A stretch of 64,000 nt of DNA from Thermopolyspora flexuosa (lineage in GTDB: Bacteria > Actinomycetota > Actinomycetes > Streptosporangiales > Streptosporangiaceae), in NCBI RefSeq assembly GCF_006716785.1, contig NZ_VFPQ01000001.1:1798001-1862000 (forward strand), in the 5' to 3' direction. Both the position numbers and the translations under genes were made by a program. Below the pieces are notes generated by a model, which saw only the letters and a list, made by a program, of their open reading frames with translations, ran no database searches and was not told the origin of the DNA. Below are positions 9,032-17,600 of this stretch, one piece after another; position 1 is the first letter of the stretch, and each line of letters begins with the position of its first letter.

Positions 9032-9068
9032 GGCCGGCGCCTGGGATTCCCCAGGGCCGGTCGTTTTT
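9032..9068 (+). terminator. Terminator after the small peptide gene
   Basis: GGCCGGCGCCTGGG at 9032-9045, a four-base ATTC loop, then CCCAGGGCCGG at 9050-9060 form a stem with one bulged base, followed by a TTTTT run at 9064-9068. The hairpin lies 120 bases past the peptide stop codon and would end its transcript. Confidence 0.8.
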
Positions 9069-9161
9069 ATGTGTCGTCTCGGAGAAACCGCGAAATATGA
9101 CGCGGCCGCCGCGTTCCGCGCGGCGGCCGTACTCCGTCACGGGCGAAAACCCGGCGGCCGG

Positions 9162-9953
9162 TCACAAACGCACGTTCACCGAATTCGCCACCGCCGCCAC
9201 CGCGCCGAATCCGATCGGCCCCGACTCGTCGTACAGGGTGCACTGGCCGACCGCGACCCCCTCGTCGCTGAGGTGGCCGTTCGACTCCATGCCGATGAGG
9301 TCGCTCTTCGGCAGCCGGCTCAGGCACAGCGTGTAGTCGGCGTTGATGAAGTGCAGGCCGTCCGAGCCCATGTGGGTGAGCGGGCTGACGAACTCGGCGG
9401 CGAGCGCGACGCGGGTGAACGGCGTCAGCTCCTCGCCCTCGACGAGCGGATGGATCTCCCGGATCCAGACCCGCGACCGCTCCTTGCTCTGCCACGGCGT
9501 CGTCCGCCACAGGAGCATCGGCGGCTCCCAGCCGTTCGAGGCGGGCACCGGCGGGCCGAGCCGCTCCGGCGGCGGCATCTCCCACACCGGGGCCGCCCAC
9601 ACCTCGCCCGGCGGCTGCTCGCCACGGCGCAGCAGCACCGCGCTCGCCCGGCCGACCGGCCCCTGCTCGCTGGTGACCACCGCGTCCACCACCCGGACGC
9701 GCCGCCCGTCCCGGACCCGGTTCGTGCTCACCCGCAGCGGGACCAGCGGGGTGTTGCGGAACAGGTCAACGGTGAGCCGGGCGAAATGGAAATCCGGGTC
9801 GCCGTGCTCCCGCTCCACCGTGCGGGCGAGGAGCCCGCCGAGGATCCGGCCGTGCAGCATGTCCTTCGACCAGGGACTGCGCGCGTGCGGCTGCGGCACG
9901 AAGGCGTCGCCGTCGACGACGAGAAATGGCAGGGTTTCGGCGCTCTCGGCCAC
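9162..9953 (-). CDS. Acyl-CoA thioesterase-like protein (double hotdog fold)
   Basis: This 263-residue protein matches the TesB-like thioesterase family seen in actinobacteria. The N-terminal hotdog has HARSPWSKDMLHGRILGGLL and FHFARLTVDLFRNTPLVPL. The C-terminal hotdog has EFVSPLTHMGSDGLHFINAD and SDEGVAVGQCTLYDESGPIG. Such enzymes hydrolyse acyl-CoA esters in the cytoplasm, but many actinobacterial members are only predicted. It is a single gene, convergent with the peptide gene on its left and divergent from the BTAD gene on its right (193 bp). Confidence 0.75.
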   Translation of the reverse strand: MAESAETLPFLVVDGDAFVPQPHARSPWSKDMLHGRILGGLLARTVEREHGDPDFHFARLTVDLFRNTPLVPLRVSTNRVRDGRRVRVVDAVVTSEQGPVGRASAVLLRRGEQPPGEVWAAPVWEMPPPERLGPPVPASNGWEPPMLLWRTTPWQSKERSRVWIREIHPLVEGEELTPFTRVALAAEFVSPLTHMGSDGLHFINADYTLCLSRLPKSDLIGMESNGHLSDEGVAVGQCTLYDESGPIGFGAVAAVANSVNVRL

Positions 9954-10146
9954 GTGCGTCCTCTCCGAGCTGATTCGACGGAAAACTAGAATATCGCTCG
10001 GTTATGGGAGTGTACGGCGGGGGCGTCGGCGGCTCATTACCCAAATTTTGATCATCGAGTTCGGAAACGTCCCATCAAGATCGGGTACCACCGTGACATG
10101 ACCGGCTGAACTGGTCACGCATCGTAGACACTCACGGGGGTACGGC

Positions 10147-12219
10147 ATGGCCGGATCGCAGCGGGTAGTCGTACACAGCGCCATCGCGATCGTCATGGTC
10201 GGCTCGATCGCCGGTCTCTGGCCGACCGCCGCCACGGCCGAGCCGTACCACTGCGACAGCCGTTTCAGCCACGGCGGCCCGATGCCGGAGGTGTACCGGG
10301 ACTGCCCTCCGCAGCCGGACGCCGGGCCGGTGACGATCGTCATCGGGCCGTTCGACAGGGCCCGCGACCACGACCCGCGCGGCGGCCGGTACCTCGACGA
10401 GCCGTGGCCGGGACGGCGCACCAGGTACCCGCCGCCCGGGCGGGCGTTCCGCCTGCGCCCGCCCCGGCTCCACGCGGTCGATCCCGCGCCCCGCGGCCGC
10501 GTCGACGACCGGCCCGGCGCGATCCCCGGGGAACCCGCCGGGACCGGCGGCGCGGCGCCCCGCGCCCACCCGCCCGAGGCGACGACGGGCGGCGCGAGGA
10601 CCGGCCGGCCGGCGAGCCGGGGACGGCCCGGCCCTTCCCCGCGCGGCGTCCCCTCCTCCGTGATGCTGCGCACCGCCACCCGCGGCGGCCCGGCCGCGCC
10701 TTCCGCCACCGCCCCCCGACGCCCGGTACGGCCCGGCACCGCCGTACCGCCGCGCCGGACCGGCACCCAGGCCCGTACCGCTCCCGTCGTCACCTCCCGC
10801 CGCCACCACCCCTCCGGCGCCCGCGCCCTCGAACCGCGGCGCCGCACCCCGAAGCGGCACGACCGCGTCGTGGCCGCCACCCGCGATCCCCACGTCTCGC
10901 ACAACGCCTTCGACCCCCGCATGCCGCAGCCGACGGCCACCACGTGGACCGTCCGCCGGATCAGCGCGGGCGACGACGGCCTCGCCGCGCTGCGGCTCGG
11001 GGTCATGGTCGCCATCGGGCTCGTCATCGCCGCGGGCACCCTGCTGCTGATGCGCATCACCCGGGTCATCCCGCTCGCCCTCGGCGACGAACGGCACGGC
11101 CCCCGGCGGCGCTCCGCCGCGTGGTACGGCAGGCGCATCCGGGCGGCCCGGCCGGCCGGTTGGCGGCGGCGCCGGGCGGCCGCCCGGCCGGAGGGCGGCG
11201 CGCGTCCGGCGGGCGCACCCGAGGCGCGGCCGCACGCCCGCGGCCTGCGCGCGGCGCCGCGGCGGCCCGGGGCGCTCCTCCGGACGCTGCTGCGCCGCCC
11301 GGCCGCGACCGCGCCCGCCGGTGCCGAGCCCGCGGCCGTGGACGCCGCCACCGCCGCGTCCGCCGCGGCGGCGCGGGCGGCCGGTGCCGCCTTCTCCGGG
11401 GGCACGCCCGCCGCGGCCCCGGCCTTCCCGGCGATCGCGCCGGCGAAGCCCCCGGCGGTGTTCCCCGCCGCGGGCACCGGGGTGTTCGTGCGCCTGCTCG
11501 GCGAGGTCGCGATCGAGGGGCCGGGCGGCCGCGTCGAGTGCGTGCCGGGCAAGGACCTGGCCGACCTGCTCGGCCTGCTCGCCGTACACCGGGACGGCCT
11601 CACCCGGGAGCGGGCGCACGAGCTGCTGTGGCCGGGCACCGACCCGTCCGACCACGACCGCTTCCACGCCAGGAAGCGGGAGCTGCGCAGGCGGCTGGCC
11701 CGCGCCCTCGGTGACCCGATGCGCGAGGCGGCGCTGATCCGGCAGGCCGGCCACCGCTACCTGCTCAACCCCGAGCTGGTCGGCGTCGACTACTGGCGGC
11801 TCACCGACGAGCTCGCCGCGGCGTCCGCGGCCGACGGCCTGCGCGAGCGGCTCGCCGCCCTGCGCCGGGCCGCCGACCTGTACGCCGGGCCGTTCCTGCC
11901 GGGCGGCACCCGGCCGTGGCGCGCGGCCGTCGCCGACGACCTGCGCCGGAGCGTGGTGCAGGCGCTGACCACGCTGATCGAGCACGAGCACGACGCGGCC
12001 CGGCTGCTCGCCCTGCTCAGGCGTGCCCTCGACCTCGACCCGTGCAACGAGCCGCTGCGCCGCCGCCAGATGCGGCTGCACGCCGACCTCGGCCGCGTCG
12101 ACGAGGCCCACCGCAGCTACCAGGCGCTGGTCGCGGCCCTCGACGAGCTGGGCGGCCTGCGTCCATCGGCGCTCACCACGACCCTCTACCGGCGGCTGTC
12201 CGGGCGGGACCCCGAGTAG
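10147..12219 (+). CDS. Membrane-anchored protein with a C-terminal BTAD (SARP-like) domain
   Basis: The product has 690 residues. Residues about 9-31 are hydrophobic (HSAIAIVMVGSIAGLW) and look like a signal anchor or signal peptide. Residues 35-280 are Pro/Arg-rich and disordered. A second membrane segment lies near 285-305 (LGVMVAIGLVIAAGTLLLM). From residue 445, VRLLGEVAIEGPGG to about 535 is the OmpR-like winged helix typical of SARPs. About 540-690 is the bacterial transcriptional activation domain, with LYAGPFLPG and a TPR-like end. SARPs normally are soluble activators of secondary metabolism. Here the C-terminal regulator would stay in the cytoplasm while a segment between the two hydrophobic stretches lies outside. 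The Arg/Lys-poor winged helix may not bind DNA. The next gene has an analogous design. Confidence 0.75.
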   Translation: MAGSQRVVVHSAIAIVMVGSIAGLWPTAATAEPYHCDSRFSHGGPMPEVYRDCPPQPDAGPVTIVIGPFDRARDHDPRGGRYLDEPWPGRRTRYPPPGRAFRLRPPRLHAVDPAPRGRVDDRPGAIPGEPAGTGGAAPRAHPPEATTGGARTGRPASRGRPGPSPRGVPSSVMLRTATRGGPAAPSATAPRRPVRPGTAVPPRRTGTQARTAPVVTSRRHHPSGARALEPRRRTPKRHDRVVAATRDPHVSHNAFDPRMPQPTATTWTVRRISAGDDGLAALRLGVMVAIGLVIAAGTLLLMRITRVIPLALGDERHGPRRRSAAWYGRRIRAARPAGWRRRRAAARPEGGARPAGAPEARPHARGLRAAPRRPGALLRTLLRRPAATAPAGAEPAAVDAATAASAAAARAAGAAFSGGTPAAAPAFPAIAPAKPPAVFPAAGTGVFVRLLGEVAIEGPGGRVECVPGKDLADLLGLLAVHRDGLTRERAHELLWPGTDPSDHDRFHARKRELRRRLARALGDPMREAALIRQAGHRYLLNPELVGVDYWRLTDELAAASAADGLRERLAALRRAADLYAGPFLPGGTRPWRAAVADDLRRSVVQALTTLIEHEHDAARLLALLRRALDLDPCNEPLRRRQMRLHADLGRVDEAHRSYQALVAALDELGGLRPSALTTTLYRRLSGRDPE

Positions 12220-12439
12220 GCGGCCCGCCCCGCCGGTTTGATCCGTACGCGGAGACGACCCGCCGCGACCCCGGGGCCACGGCGGGTGCCCGCCTGCACC
12301 ACGGCCCGTCGGCCCGGCGGGACACTCCGCGATCACGGATAACGAATCCATAACGTTGTTGGACCGTTCCGAGCGCCCACCCGGTCCCGTACGTCATGAG
12401 GTTGACTAAACCGCTTTACCGGAAGTCGAGGGATTGGGC

Positions 12440-15181
12440 ATGGAACGTTCCCCCGCTCGGGACGCCGCCGGTTCCACCCCCGCCGGCGCCCCGCCGTACC
12501 CGGGCCCGGTGCCGCCGGACCTCGCCGAGGCGGTGGCACGGTACGGCGACGGGCTCGGCGACTACTGCCGCATGTGGCTCGGGGACGTTCCGGCCGCGGC
12601 GGTCGCCGAGACGGTCCGCGCGGCGCTGCTCCTCGCCCGGGACCGGGAACCCGGTGGCGGGGCGCACGGCGGCCGGTACGGCAGGGCCCGGCTGTACGCG
12701 CTGGCACGGGTCTGCTGCCTGATCCGGTTGACCCGCCCGGCTCACGGGGCGGCCTCGATCGCGGGGGCGCCGCCCCGGAGCCGGGCGGCCGACGCCGTCG
12801 ACCCGGCCCTCGCCGGGCTGCAGGCCCTCGACCGGCGGCAGCGGGAGGTGCTGGAGCTGTCCTTCCGCCACGGTCTCGAGCGCGCCGAAATCGCCGCGGT
12901 TACCGGGCTCGGCGACGAGCGGGTCGAGGCGCTGCTCACCGAGGCGCAGGACGCCTACGAGGCCTGGGTGAACACCGTGCTGCTCGCCCGGGCGTCGCGG
13001 GCCGCGTGCGCCGAGGGGGCCGAGCTCGCCGCCGCCTGGGAGCGAAATCCCGGGCGGAGCGCCCGTACCCGGCTGCGGGTGCACGTCACCGGCTGCGCGA
13101 CGTGCTCGGCGCCCGCCAAGCTGACGGTGGACTCGGGCGCCCTGCTCCGCCGTATCCCCGTCACGCCGCTCACCGGCGAGCAGCGGGCGATCGTCCTCGA
13201 CCTCGACGCCTCCGCGCCCACCGGCGTCGAATGGCGGGCCGACGGCTTCCCCGTACAGCCCGACCCGGAACGCCCGGCCGCCCCCACCGAGCCGCTGCAC
13301 GCCCCCGTGCTCACCGCCGGGCTGACGGCGAACCGCACCACCGGCTTCTGGGACGACGACCCCGACACCCCCGTCGACGACCTCGACGTCACCAAACCGA
13401 TCCGCATCCTCAAGCACGTCCCCGGCCCCGGCGCGGGTGCTTCCGGTGCCGGCGGCCGCCCGTCTCTCCCGCCCGCCTTCGGCTCCGGCGGACGAGCCGC
13501 GTCTCCGAATACCGAGGAACCGTGGCCGGAGGACCGGCCCGGCGAGGCCGGCGATTCGGGGGACACGGCGGAGGTGGCCCGGCCATCCGGATCCGGGGCG
13601 GGTGAGCGGCGTGGTCCTGGTGCAGCGCGTCGCCGGAATCCGTGGTCGCGGTCCGATGATGGCGTGCCCGGCGACTCGGGGGACACGGTGGAGGTGGCGC
13701 GGCCGTCCGGGACCGGCTCGGATGAGCGGCGTGATTCGGATGCGTCGCGTCGCCGGAATCCGTGGTCGCGGTTCGACGATGGCCTGCCTGGCGAGGTCGG
13801 CGATTCCGGGGACACGGTGGAGGTGGCCCGGCCGTCCGGAACCGGCGCGGGTGAGCGGCGTGCTTCGCGTAGGGAGAGCCCGTGGTCCCGGTTCGACGAC
13901 GGCCCGTCCGGCGGCGATGGCCCGGGGGAGCCCGAGAAGTCGTTCCTGTCGTCCAAGCCCGGTCCCGGCGGACGGCGTGGGACGTCGGACGCGTCGCGTC
14001 GGGAAAGCCCGTGGCGGCGCTTCGACGACGATCCGTCCGGCGGCCTCGGTGGTCCACTGCGACTGGGTCGGCGTACCGCGCCTCCCCTCGGCGACACCGC
14101 GGCCCCCGATGGCCTCACCTCAGGTGTTGGCACGTTCCAGCAGCGCCGACGACCTGACCCGGGCGATCTCCTCGGTTCCGGTCTCGGCTCGCATTTCGAC
14201 GCGGGTGGCCCGGGCCGCTATCCGAGGCGGCGTCGTCCCGGAAAGGCACTGGTGATCGGCAGTGGCCTCGCGGTCGCCGGTGGCCTGCTGTGGGCGGCGT
14301 ACGGGGTGGCGAGCCGTACCGACATCCTGGGCGTGGCGAACGAGACGCCCGTCGGCGCGGCGCCTCCGGCCACGCCCTCCGCCTCGCCATCCGCCACGGC
14401 GAGCGCGAATGGCACGGACTCTGGGCGCGGCGGCGACTCCGGCCGTACGCCTGGTGCGGCCGCATCCTCCGGCGGCGTACCGGCCGACGCCGGGTACGGC
14501 GCCGCTCCCCGCGGCGGGGGAACCCCGGAACCCACCGCCACCGCCGGTGCGCGGGCGGGTGCCGACGCCTCCGGCTCGGGTGGCGCCGGTGGAAGCGCGA
14601 CACCCGGCGCCACCCGTTCCCCCGGCGAGGCCGCCAAGGAAACCGGGGCCGCCTCCCGGCCCGGCGGCACGGCCACCCCCGCCGCGCCGAAGGGCGGCGT
14701 TCCCGACACGAGCTCCACGACCGCTCCGACGATCCGCCCGTCGACCAGCCCGAAGCCCACACCCACCGCCCGGCGAGCCGCCCCCCGCTCCCCGTCGCCG
14801 ACCCCCACCCGATCCGCGGCGAAGCCGGCCCGGCTCGTCGTCACCGTGGCCGATGGGGGAAACCAGGGCCAGCGGACGCTCCTGCTCCGCGCCGTCAACG
14901 GCACGGTCGCCTGGCAGGCCACCGTGTCCACGCCGTTGCTGCAGCTCTCGGCGAGGCAGGGCATCACCGCGAACCAGGAGCGCGACCGTCTCCGGATCCG
15001 GCTGACCCCGCACGAGGTCATCGCCGCCCAGGGCGGCAAGGCCGTTGACCAGCTCTTCCGTACCTGCGGCAGCGCGCAGACGGCCACCCTCCGCATCACC
15101 TGGCGGGGCGTCAACGCGGCCGGCGCACGGAACCAGGGCGTCACCCCGTTCCGGATCCGCTTCGTGGCCCCCTGTCCTTGA
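12440..15181 (+). CDS. Sigma-70-region-4-like membrane protein with repeats and an extracytoplasmic C-terminal domain
   Basis: The ATG at 12440 lies 6 bases after GAGGGA, giving 913 residues. Residues about 15-175 resemble an ECF sigma factor: a region-2-like part (AVARYGDGLGDYCRMWLGD), then LDRRQREVLELSFRHGLERA, a region 4 helix-turn-helix. A short segment with CATCSAP near residue 215 recalls the zinc-binding anti-sigma domain. Residues about 370-535 hold 40-residue repeats. One transmembrane segment lies near 603-622 (LVIGSGLAVAGGLLWAAYGV). A Thr/Ser/Pro/Gly spacer leads to an ordered C-terminal domain (about 797-913) with GNQGQRTLLLRAVNGTVAW and two Cys, likely beta-rich and outside the cell. 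The likely design is a cytoplasmic sigma-like part joined to an external sensor, but function is unknown. It follows the BTAD gene by 220 bp. Confidence 0.75.
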   Translation: MERSPARDAAGSTPAGAPPYPGPVPPDLAEAVARYGDGLGDYCRMWLGDVPAAAVAETVRAALLLARDREPGGGAHGGRYGRARLYALARVCCLIRLTRPAHGAASIAGAPPRSRAADAVDPALAGLQALDRRQREVLELSFRHGLERAEIAAVTGLGDERVEALLTEAQDAYEAWVNTVLLARASRAACAEGAELAAAWERNPGRSARTRLRVHVTGCATCSAPAKLTVDSGALLRRIPVTPLTGEQRAIVLDLDASAPTGVEWRADGFPVQPDPERPAAPTEPLHAPVLTAGLTANRTTGFWDDDPDTPVDDLDVTKPIRILKHVPGPGAGASGAGGRPSLPPAFGSGGRAASPNTEEPWPEDRPGEAGDSGDTAEVARPSGSGAGERRGPGAARRRNPWSRSDDGVPGDSGDTVEVARPSGTGSDERRDSDASRRRNPWSRFDDGLPGEVGDSGDTVEVARPSGTGAGERRASRRESPWSRFDDGPSGGDGPGEPEKSFLSSKPGPGGRRGTSDASRRESPWRRFDDDPSGGLGGPLRLGRRTAPPLGDTAAPDGLTSGVGTFQQRRRPDPGDLLGSGLGSHFDAGGPGRYPRRRRPGKALVIGSGLAVAGGLLWAAYGVASRTDILGVANETPVGAAPPATPSASPSATASANGTDSGRGGDSGRTPGAAASSGGVPADAGYGAAPRGGGTPEPTATAGARAGADASGSGGAGGSATPGATRSPGEAAKETGAASRPGGTATPAAPKGGVPDTSSTTAPTIRPSTSPKPTPTARRAAPRSPSPTPTRSAAKPARLVVTVADGGNQGQRTLLLRAVNGTVAWQATVSTPLLQLSARQGITANQERDRLRIRLTPHEVIAAQGGKAVDQLFRTCGSAQTATLRITWRGVNAAGARNQGVTPFRIRFVAPCP
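13551..14046 (+). repeat. In-gene degenerate tandem repeats of about 40 codons
   Basis: Three consecutive units begin SGDTAEVARPSGSG, SGDTVEVARPSGTG and SGDTVEVARPSGTG; each continues with ERR, then RRRNPWSR or RRESPWSR and DDG. A fourth, partial unit keeps only SRRESPWRRFDD. The DNA of the units is very similar (gattcgggggacacggnggaggtggc), so the array expanded recently and may vary in copy number between strains. It sits between the sigma-like part and the membrane segment, as a cytoplasmic linker. Confidence 0.75.
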
Positions 15182-15763
15182 TCGGCAAGGAACGTCCGGG
15201 CAGCGGGCCATGGGTGGGCGGCCGGAACGCCGGAGATGCGGATGGCGGGCGAGCGGCCTGAACCTGACGCCGCCATGACGCCAGGTCGAGTCAGCGGACG
15301 GCGGCCGCCCAAGCGAGCAGCAGGCCGATCCGGAACCGCCCGACCTGTCCGGGGCTCCACTGGGATGAGTTTCGGATGCGAGTACGGCGGCCTACTCGAC
15401 CGGCCCTGCCTGATCAAACATCTCAGGCCGCCCGGCACAACCGGACCGACGACTCCGGTGACCTGACCCTCTCCGGCGGCGGAGACGACGATCGCGCGGC
15501 TCGTCGTCGCGCCACCCCGGTTGTCGGGCCGCAAGATGCCCAGGCGTGATGCGGGCGGGCTGTAACGCGCTTTTCGAAACGCCCGGAAGGTGGGAGATGA
15601 GGGTGGATCCGGGTGTCATTTCCATGCCTTAGAGGATGTCCGAAAGCCTCTCGGATTTGGACATGAATCACAGTGGATAACCGTGGCCAATGGAGATTCG
15701 TGTGCGGATCGAAAGCTCTCTAGTGATGTCGGACCACCAACATGACAATGCTTCTGACTTTCG
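15182..15763. other. 582-bp spacer without a supported gene
   Basis: No frame here has convincing codon use or a ribosome site. The GC content falls from the left end towards 15,600-15,800, as expected for a promoter region serving the genes that follow. I see no tRNA, repeat or terminator with a T-run. Confidence 0.5.
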
Positions 15764-15803
15764 TTGACAGGCTATTGGGCCGTGGTCAGAATGCTTGTCA
15801 AGC
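15764..15803 (+). promoter_or_regulatory. Sigma-70-type promoter with an overlapping CTTG-T-CAAG dyad
   Basis: TTGACA at 15764-15769, a 17-base spacer and CAGAAT at 15787-15792 form one of the best promoters in the window. Directly behind the -10 box is GCTTGTCAAGC (15793-15803), an 11-base palindrome placed over the expected transcription start, an ideal repressor position. A sister site, ACTTGACAAGT, lies at 17421-17431. The promoter would drive the short ORF at 15844 and probably the RppA-like gene at 16136. Confidence 0.6.
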
Positions 15804-15843
15804 AATCGAAAAAGGCTGGCCGAGCGCCGGTTGAAGGGAGTGT

Positions 15844-15915
15844 GTGGCGATGGGCGGAGGGACCATTACGGTCGACGAGATCTGCCCACACCTATTCCGC
15901 GGGTATTCCCCTTAG
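15844..15915 (+). CDS. Possible 23-residue leader peptide
   Basis: A GTG at 15844, preceded by GAAGGGAG about 3-9 bases upstream, opens a 23-codon frame that ends in TAG at 15913. The peptide contains GGGTITVDEICPHLFRGYSP. It begins about 45 bases after the predicted transcription start of the promoter at 15764. It may be an upstream ORF that affects translation of the RppA-like gene 220 bases further on, or an unrelated chance frame. No family is recognised. Confidence 0.3.
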   Translation: MAMGGGTITVDEICPHLFRGYSP

Positions 15916-16135
15916 CGTCACCCATATCGACCGGGAATAACTCCCGCGAGTAGGATCGTCACCCTTTCCCCGCGCCCGCCGGCACGCCACGGGCCGTGAA
16001 AACGGCAGGGGCTTCGGATAAGCGGGCTTCACACAGCGTACCGAACCGGCATTGCCGTGCCCGGCCATCGGTCACTTTCGATATGGCCGTATCCGACCGA
16101 TCGGCTCGCCGAGCGAACGACCGTGGTGGTGACCC

Positions 16136-17359
16136 GTGCCGATACTGTGCAAGCCCGCAGTCGCCGTACCCGAACACGTGGTCACGTGCGAGCAGACCCT
16201 CGCGCGGTACGCGGACCGGTACCGCGACCATCCGCGGCTCGGCCTCGTCCTGCGGCTCGTCGCCGAGGCCGGGGTGGCGCGCCGGCGCCTGCTGCCGCCC
16301 GACGAACGTACGCCCGGCATCCCCGGGCGGGACGCACGGGAGCGCCACGAGGAGCAGGTGCGGTCCCGCCTGCCGGCCGTGGTGCGCCGGGCGCTGGCGA
16401 ACGCGGGCCTGGGCCCCGGCGACATCGACGCGCTGGTCTGGGCCTGCGCCGACGCGATCGCCCCGGTGCCGCCCGCGCGGATCGCGGAGTGGACCGGGAT
16501 CCGCCCGGGCGTCACGCGGCTGCCGGTGGTCCCTGCCGGCGGCACGACGGGGATCGCCGCGCTCAAGCGGGCCTGCGCGTTCTGCGCCGCGCACCCCGGC
16601 GCCAACACCCTCGTCGTGACCTGCGCGTTCGACTCCCTGCGGCCGCCGGCCGCCGACCCGGGCGTCGGCGACCTGCTCGCCCGGGCGGTGCACGGCGACG
16701 GCATCGCCGCGGCCGTGGTCCGCGGTCACGGCGGCACCGGCGTCGACGTGCGGTACCTGAGCCCCGGCCCGCGGCTCGCACCGGTGCCCGGCATCGCCGG
16801 CCGTACCGGCGCGGGCGGGCGGTCGCGCCGCGACGGCCGATGGCCGTGCACGCCGGGCCGTACCCTGGCCCGTCACCTGCTCGGCCACGGCTGGACGGCG
16901 GCCGACCTTGACCTGTGCGTGCTGCACGCCGACTCCCCGCGCGCCCTGGACGGCCTCGCGGAAAGCCTCGGCCTCGCGCCCGAGACGGTCCGGGCGAGCC
17001 GGGAGACGCTCGGCGAGTACGGCGACATCGGCGGCGCCACGATCCTCGACGCGATCCGCCGGGCGGCCGAGTCGGTCGTGCCGCGCGACGGGGCGAAATG
17101 CCTGGTGGCCGGGTTCGGCCGGGGCGTCGCCGAGGTCGTGCTCGGCACCTGGGCGACGGCGCCCGCGCCCCGCGGCGTCCGGCCGCCGGTCCGTGCCGAG
17201 CCCGCACCGGTGCGGCTCGTCGGCGTCGGTGGAAGGGCACCGGGCGACCGGGTACGCGCCTGCGCGGGGCATGCGTCGCGGCCGCGCGGCCGTACGGGCG
17301 GCCGGCGGGCCTGCCACGAGCGGGACGACCCGCACGGACCGCCCCGCCCCCGGGCCTGA
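16136..17359 (+). CDS. RppA-like type III polyketide synthase homologue lacking catalytic Cys and Asn
   Basis: The 407-residue product follows RppA (tetrahydroxynaphthalene synthase) from its first residues (LCKPAVAVPEHVVTCEQTL) through GANTLVVTCAFDSLRP and GDGIAAAVVRGHGGTGV to the end of the fold. RppA reads LPIAQLGCAAGG where this protein reads LPVVPAGGTTGI at equal length, so Gly136 stands at the nucleophilic Cys. His264 (CVLHADSP) is kept. Asp297 (YGDIGG) replaces the Asn of the triad (RppA Cys138/His270/Asn303), and GFGPG has become GFGRG. Thiolase-type condensation is therefore unlikely; a binding, scaffold or regulatory role is possible. Residues 345-407 are an Arg/Pro-rich addition. 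The 16136 start code ATG-equivalent is GTG. The SMR gene follows. Confidence 0.8.
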   Translation: MPILCKPAVAVPEHVVTCEQTLARYADRYRDHPRLGLVLRLVAEAGVARRRLLPPDERTPGIPGRDARERHEEQVRSRLPAVVRRALANAGLGPGDIDALVWACADAIAPVPPARIAEWTGIRPGVTRLPVVPAGGTTGIAALKRACAFCAAHPGANTLVVTCAFDSLRPPAADPGVGDLLARAVHGDGIAAAVVRGHGGTGVDVRYLSPGPRLAPVPGIAGRTGAGGRSRRDGRWPCTPGRTLARHLLGHGWTAADLDLCVLHADSPRALDGLAESLGLAPETVRASRETLGEYGDIGGATILDAIRRAAESVVPRDGAKCLVAGFGRGVAEVVLGTWATAPAPRGVRPPVRAEPAPVRLVGVGGRAPGDRVRACAGHASRPRGRTGGRRACHERDDPHGPPRPRA

Positions 17360-17420
17360 GCCGGCACCACCGACCGAACCACACTCACAGGACACGGCAT
17401 GACCCTGTTATTTACAAACC

Positions 17421-17431
17421 ACTTGACAAGT
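17421..17431. promoter_or_regulatory. CTTG-A-CAAG dyad upstream of the SMR gene
   Basis: ACTTGACAAGT is a palindrome with 5-base arms around one A. It lies in a short AT-rich stretch after the RppA-like gene. The core CTTGWCAAG is the same as at 15793-15803. A weak promoter (TTTACA at 17411, TGTTAT at 17433, spacer 16) overlaps it, so a regulator could control both this transcript and the RppA-like one. Confidence 0.4.
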
Positions 17432-17511
17432 TTGTTATGGATGTTGGCCGGAATCGCGTCGGCCGAATCCCGGCCGAGACGTCCATACGCCGTGGGAAAG
17501 GCGATGCGAGG

Positions 17512-17592
17512 ATGAACGAGAACAGACGCATCTACCGGCTCGCCGAGCCGGAAACGGTCCCTGCCGGAATCGACCCGAGCCCCGCGCTCTGA
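17512..17592 (+). CDS. Possible 26-residue leader peptide before the SMR gene
   Basis: An ATG at 17512 opens a 26-codon frame (MNENRRIYRLAEPETV to a PSPAL end) that stops 8 bases before the SMR start. GGGAAAGG lies about 10 bases upstream. Its place, size and hydrophilic composition fit a leader peptide that couples translation into the transporter gene. It may also be a chance frame in the 5-prime leader. I looked for a guanidine riboswitch, common before SMR genes, and could not recognise one. Confidence 0.35.
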   Translation: MNENRRIYRLAEPETVPAGIDPSPAL

Positions 17593-17600
17593 CCCCGGCC

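Noticed and set aside
17493-17600. Guanidine riboswitch before the SMR gene
   Set aside because: None of the conserved riboswitch sequence blocks could be recognised.
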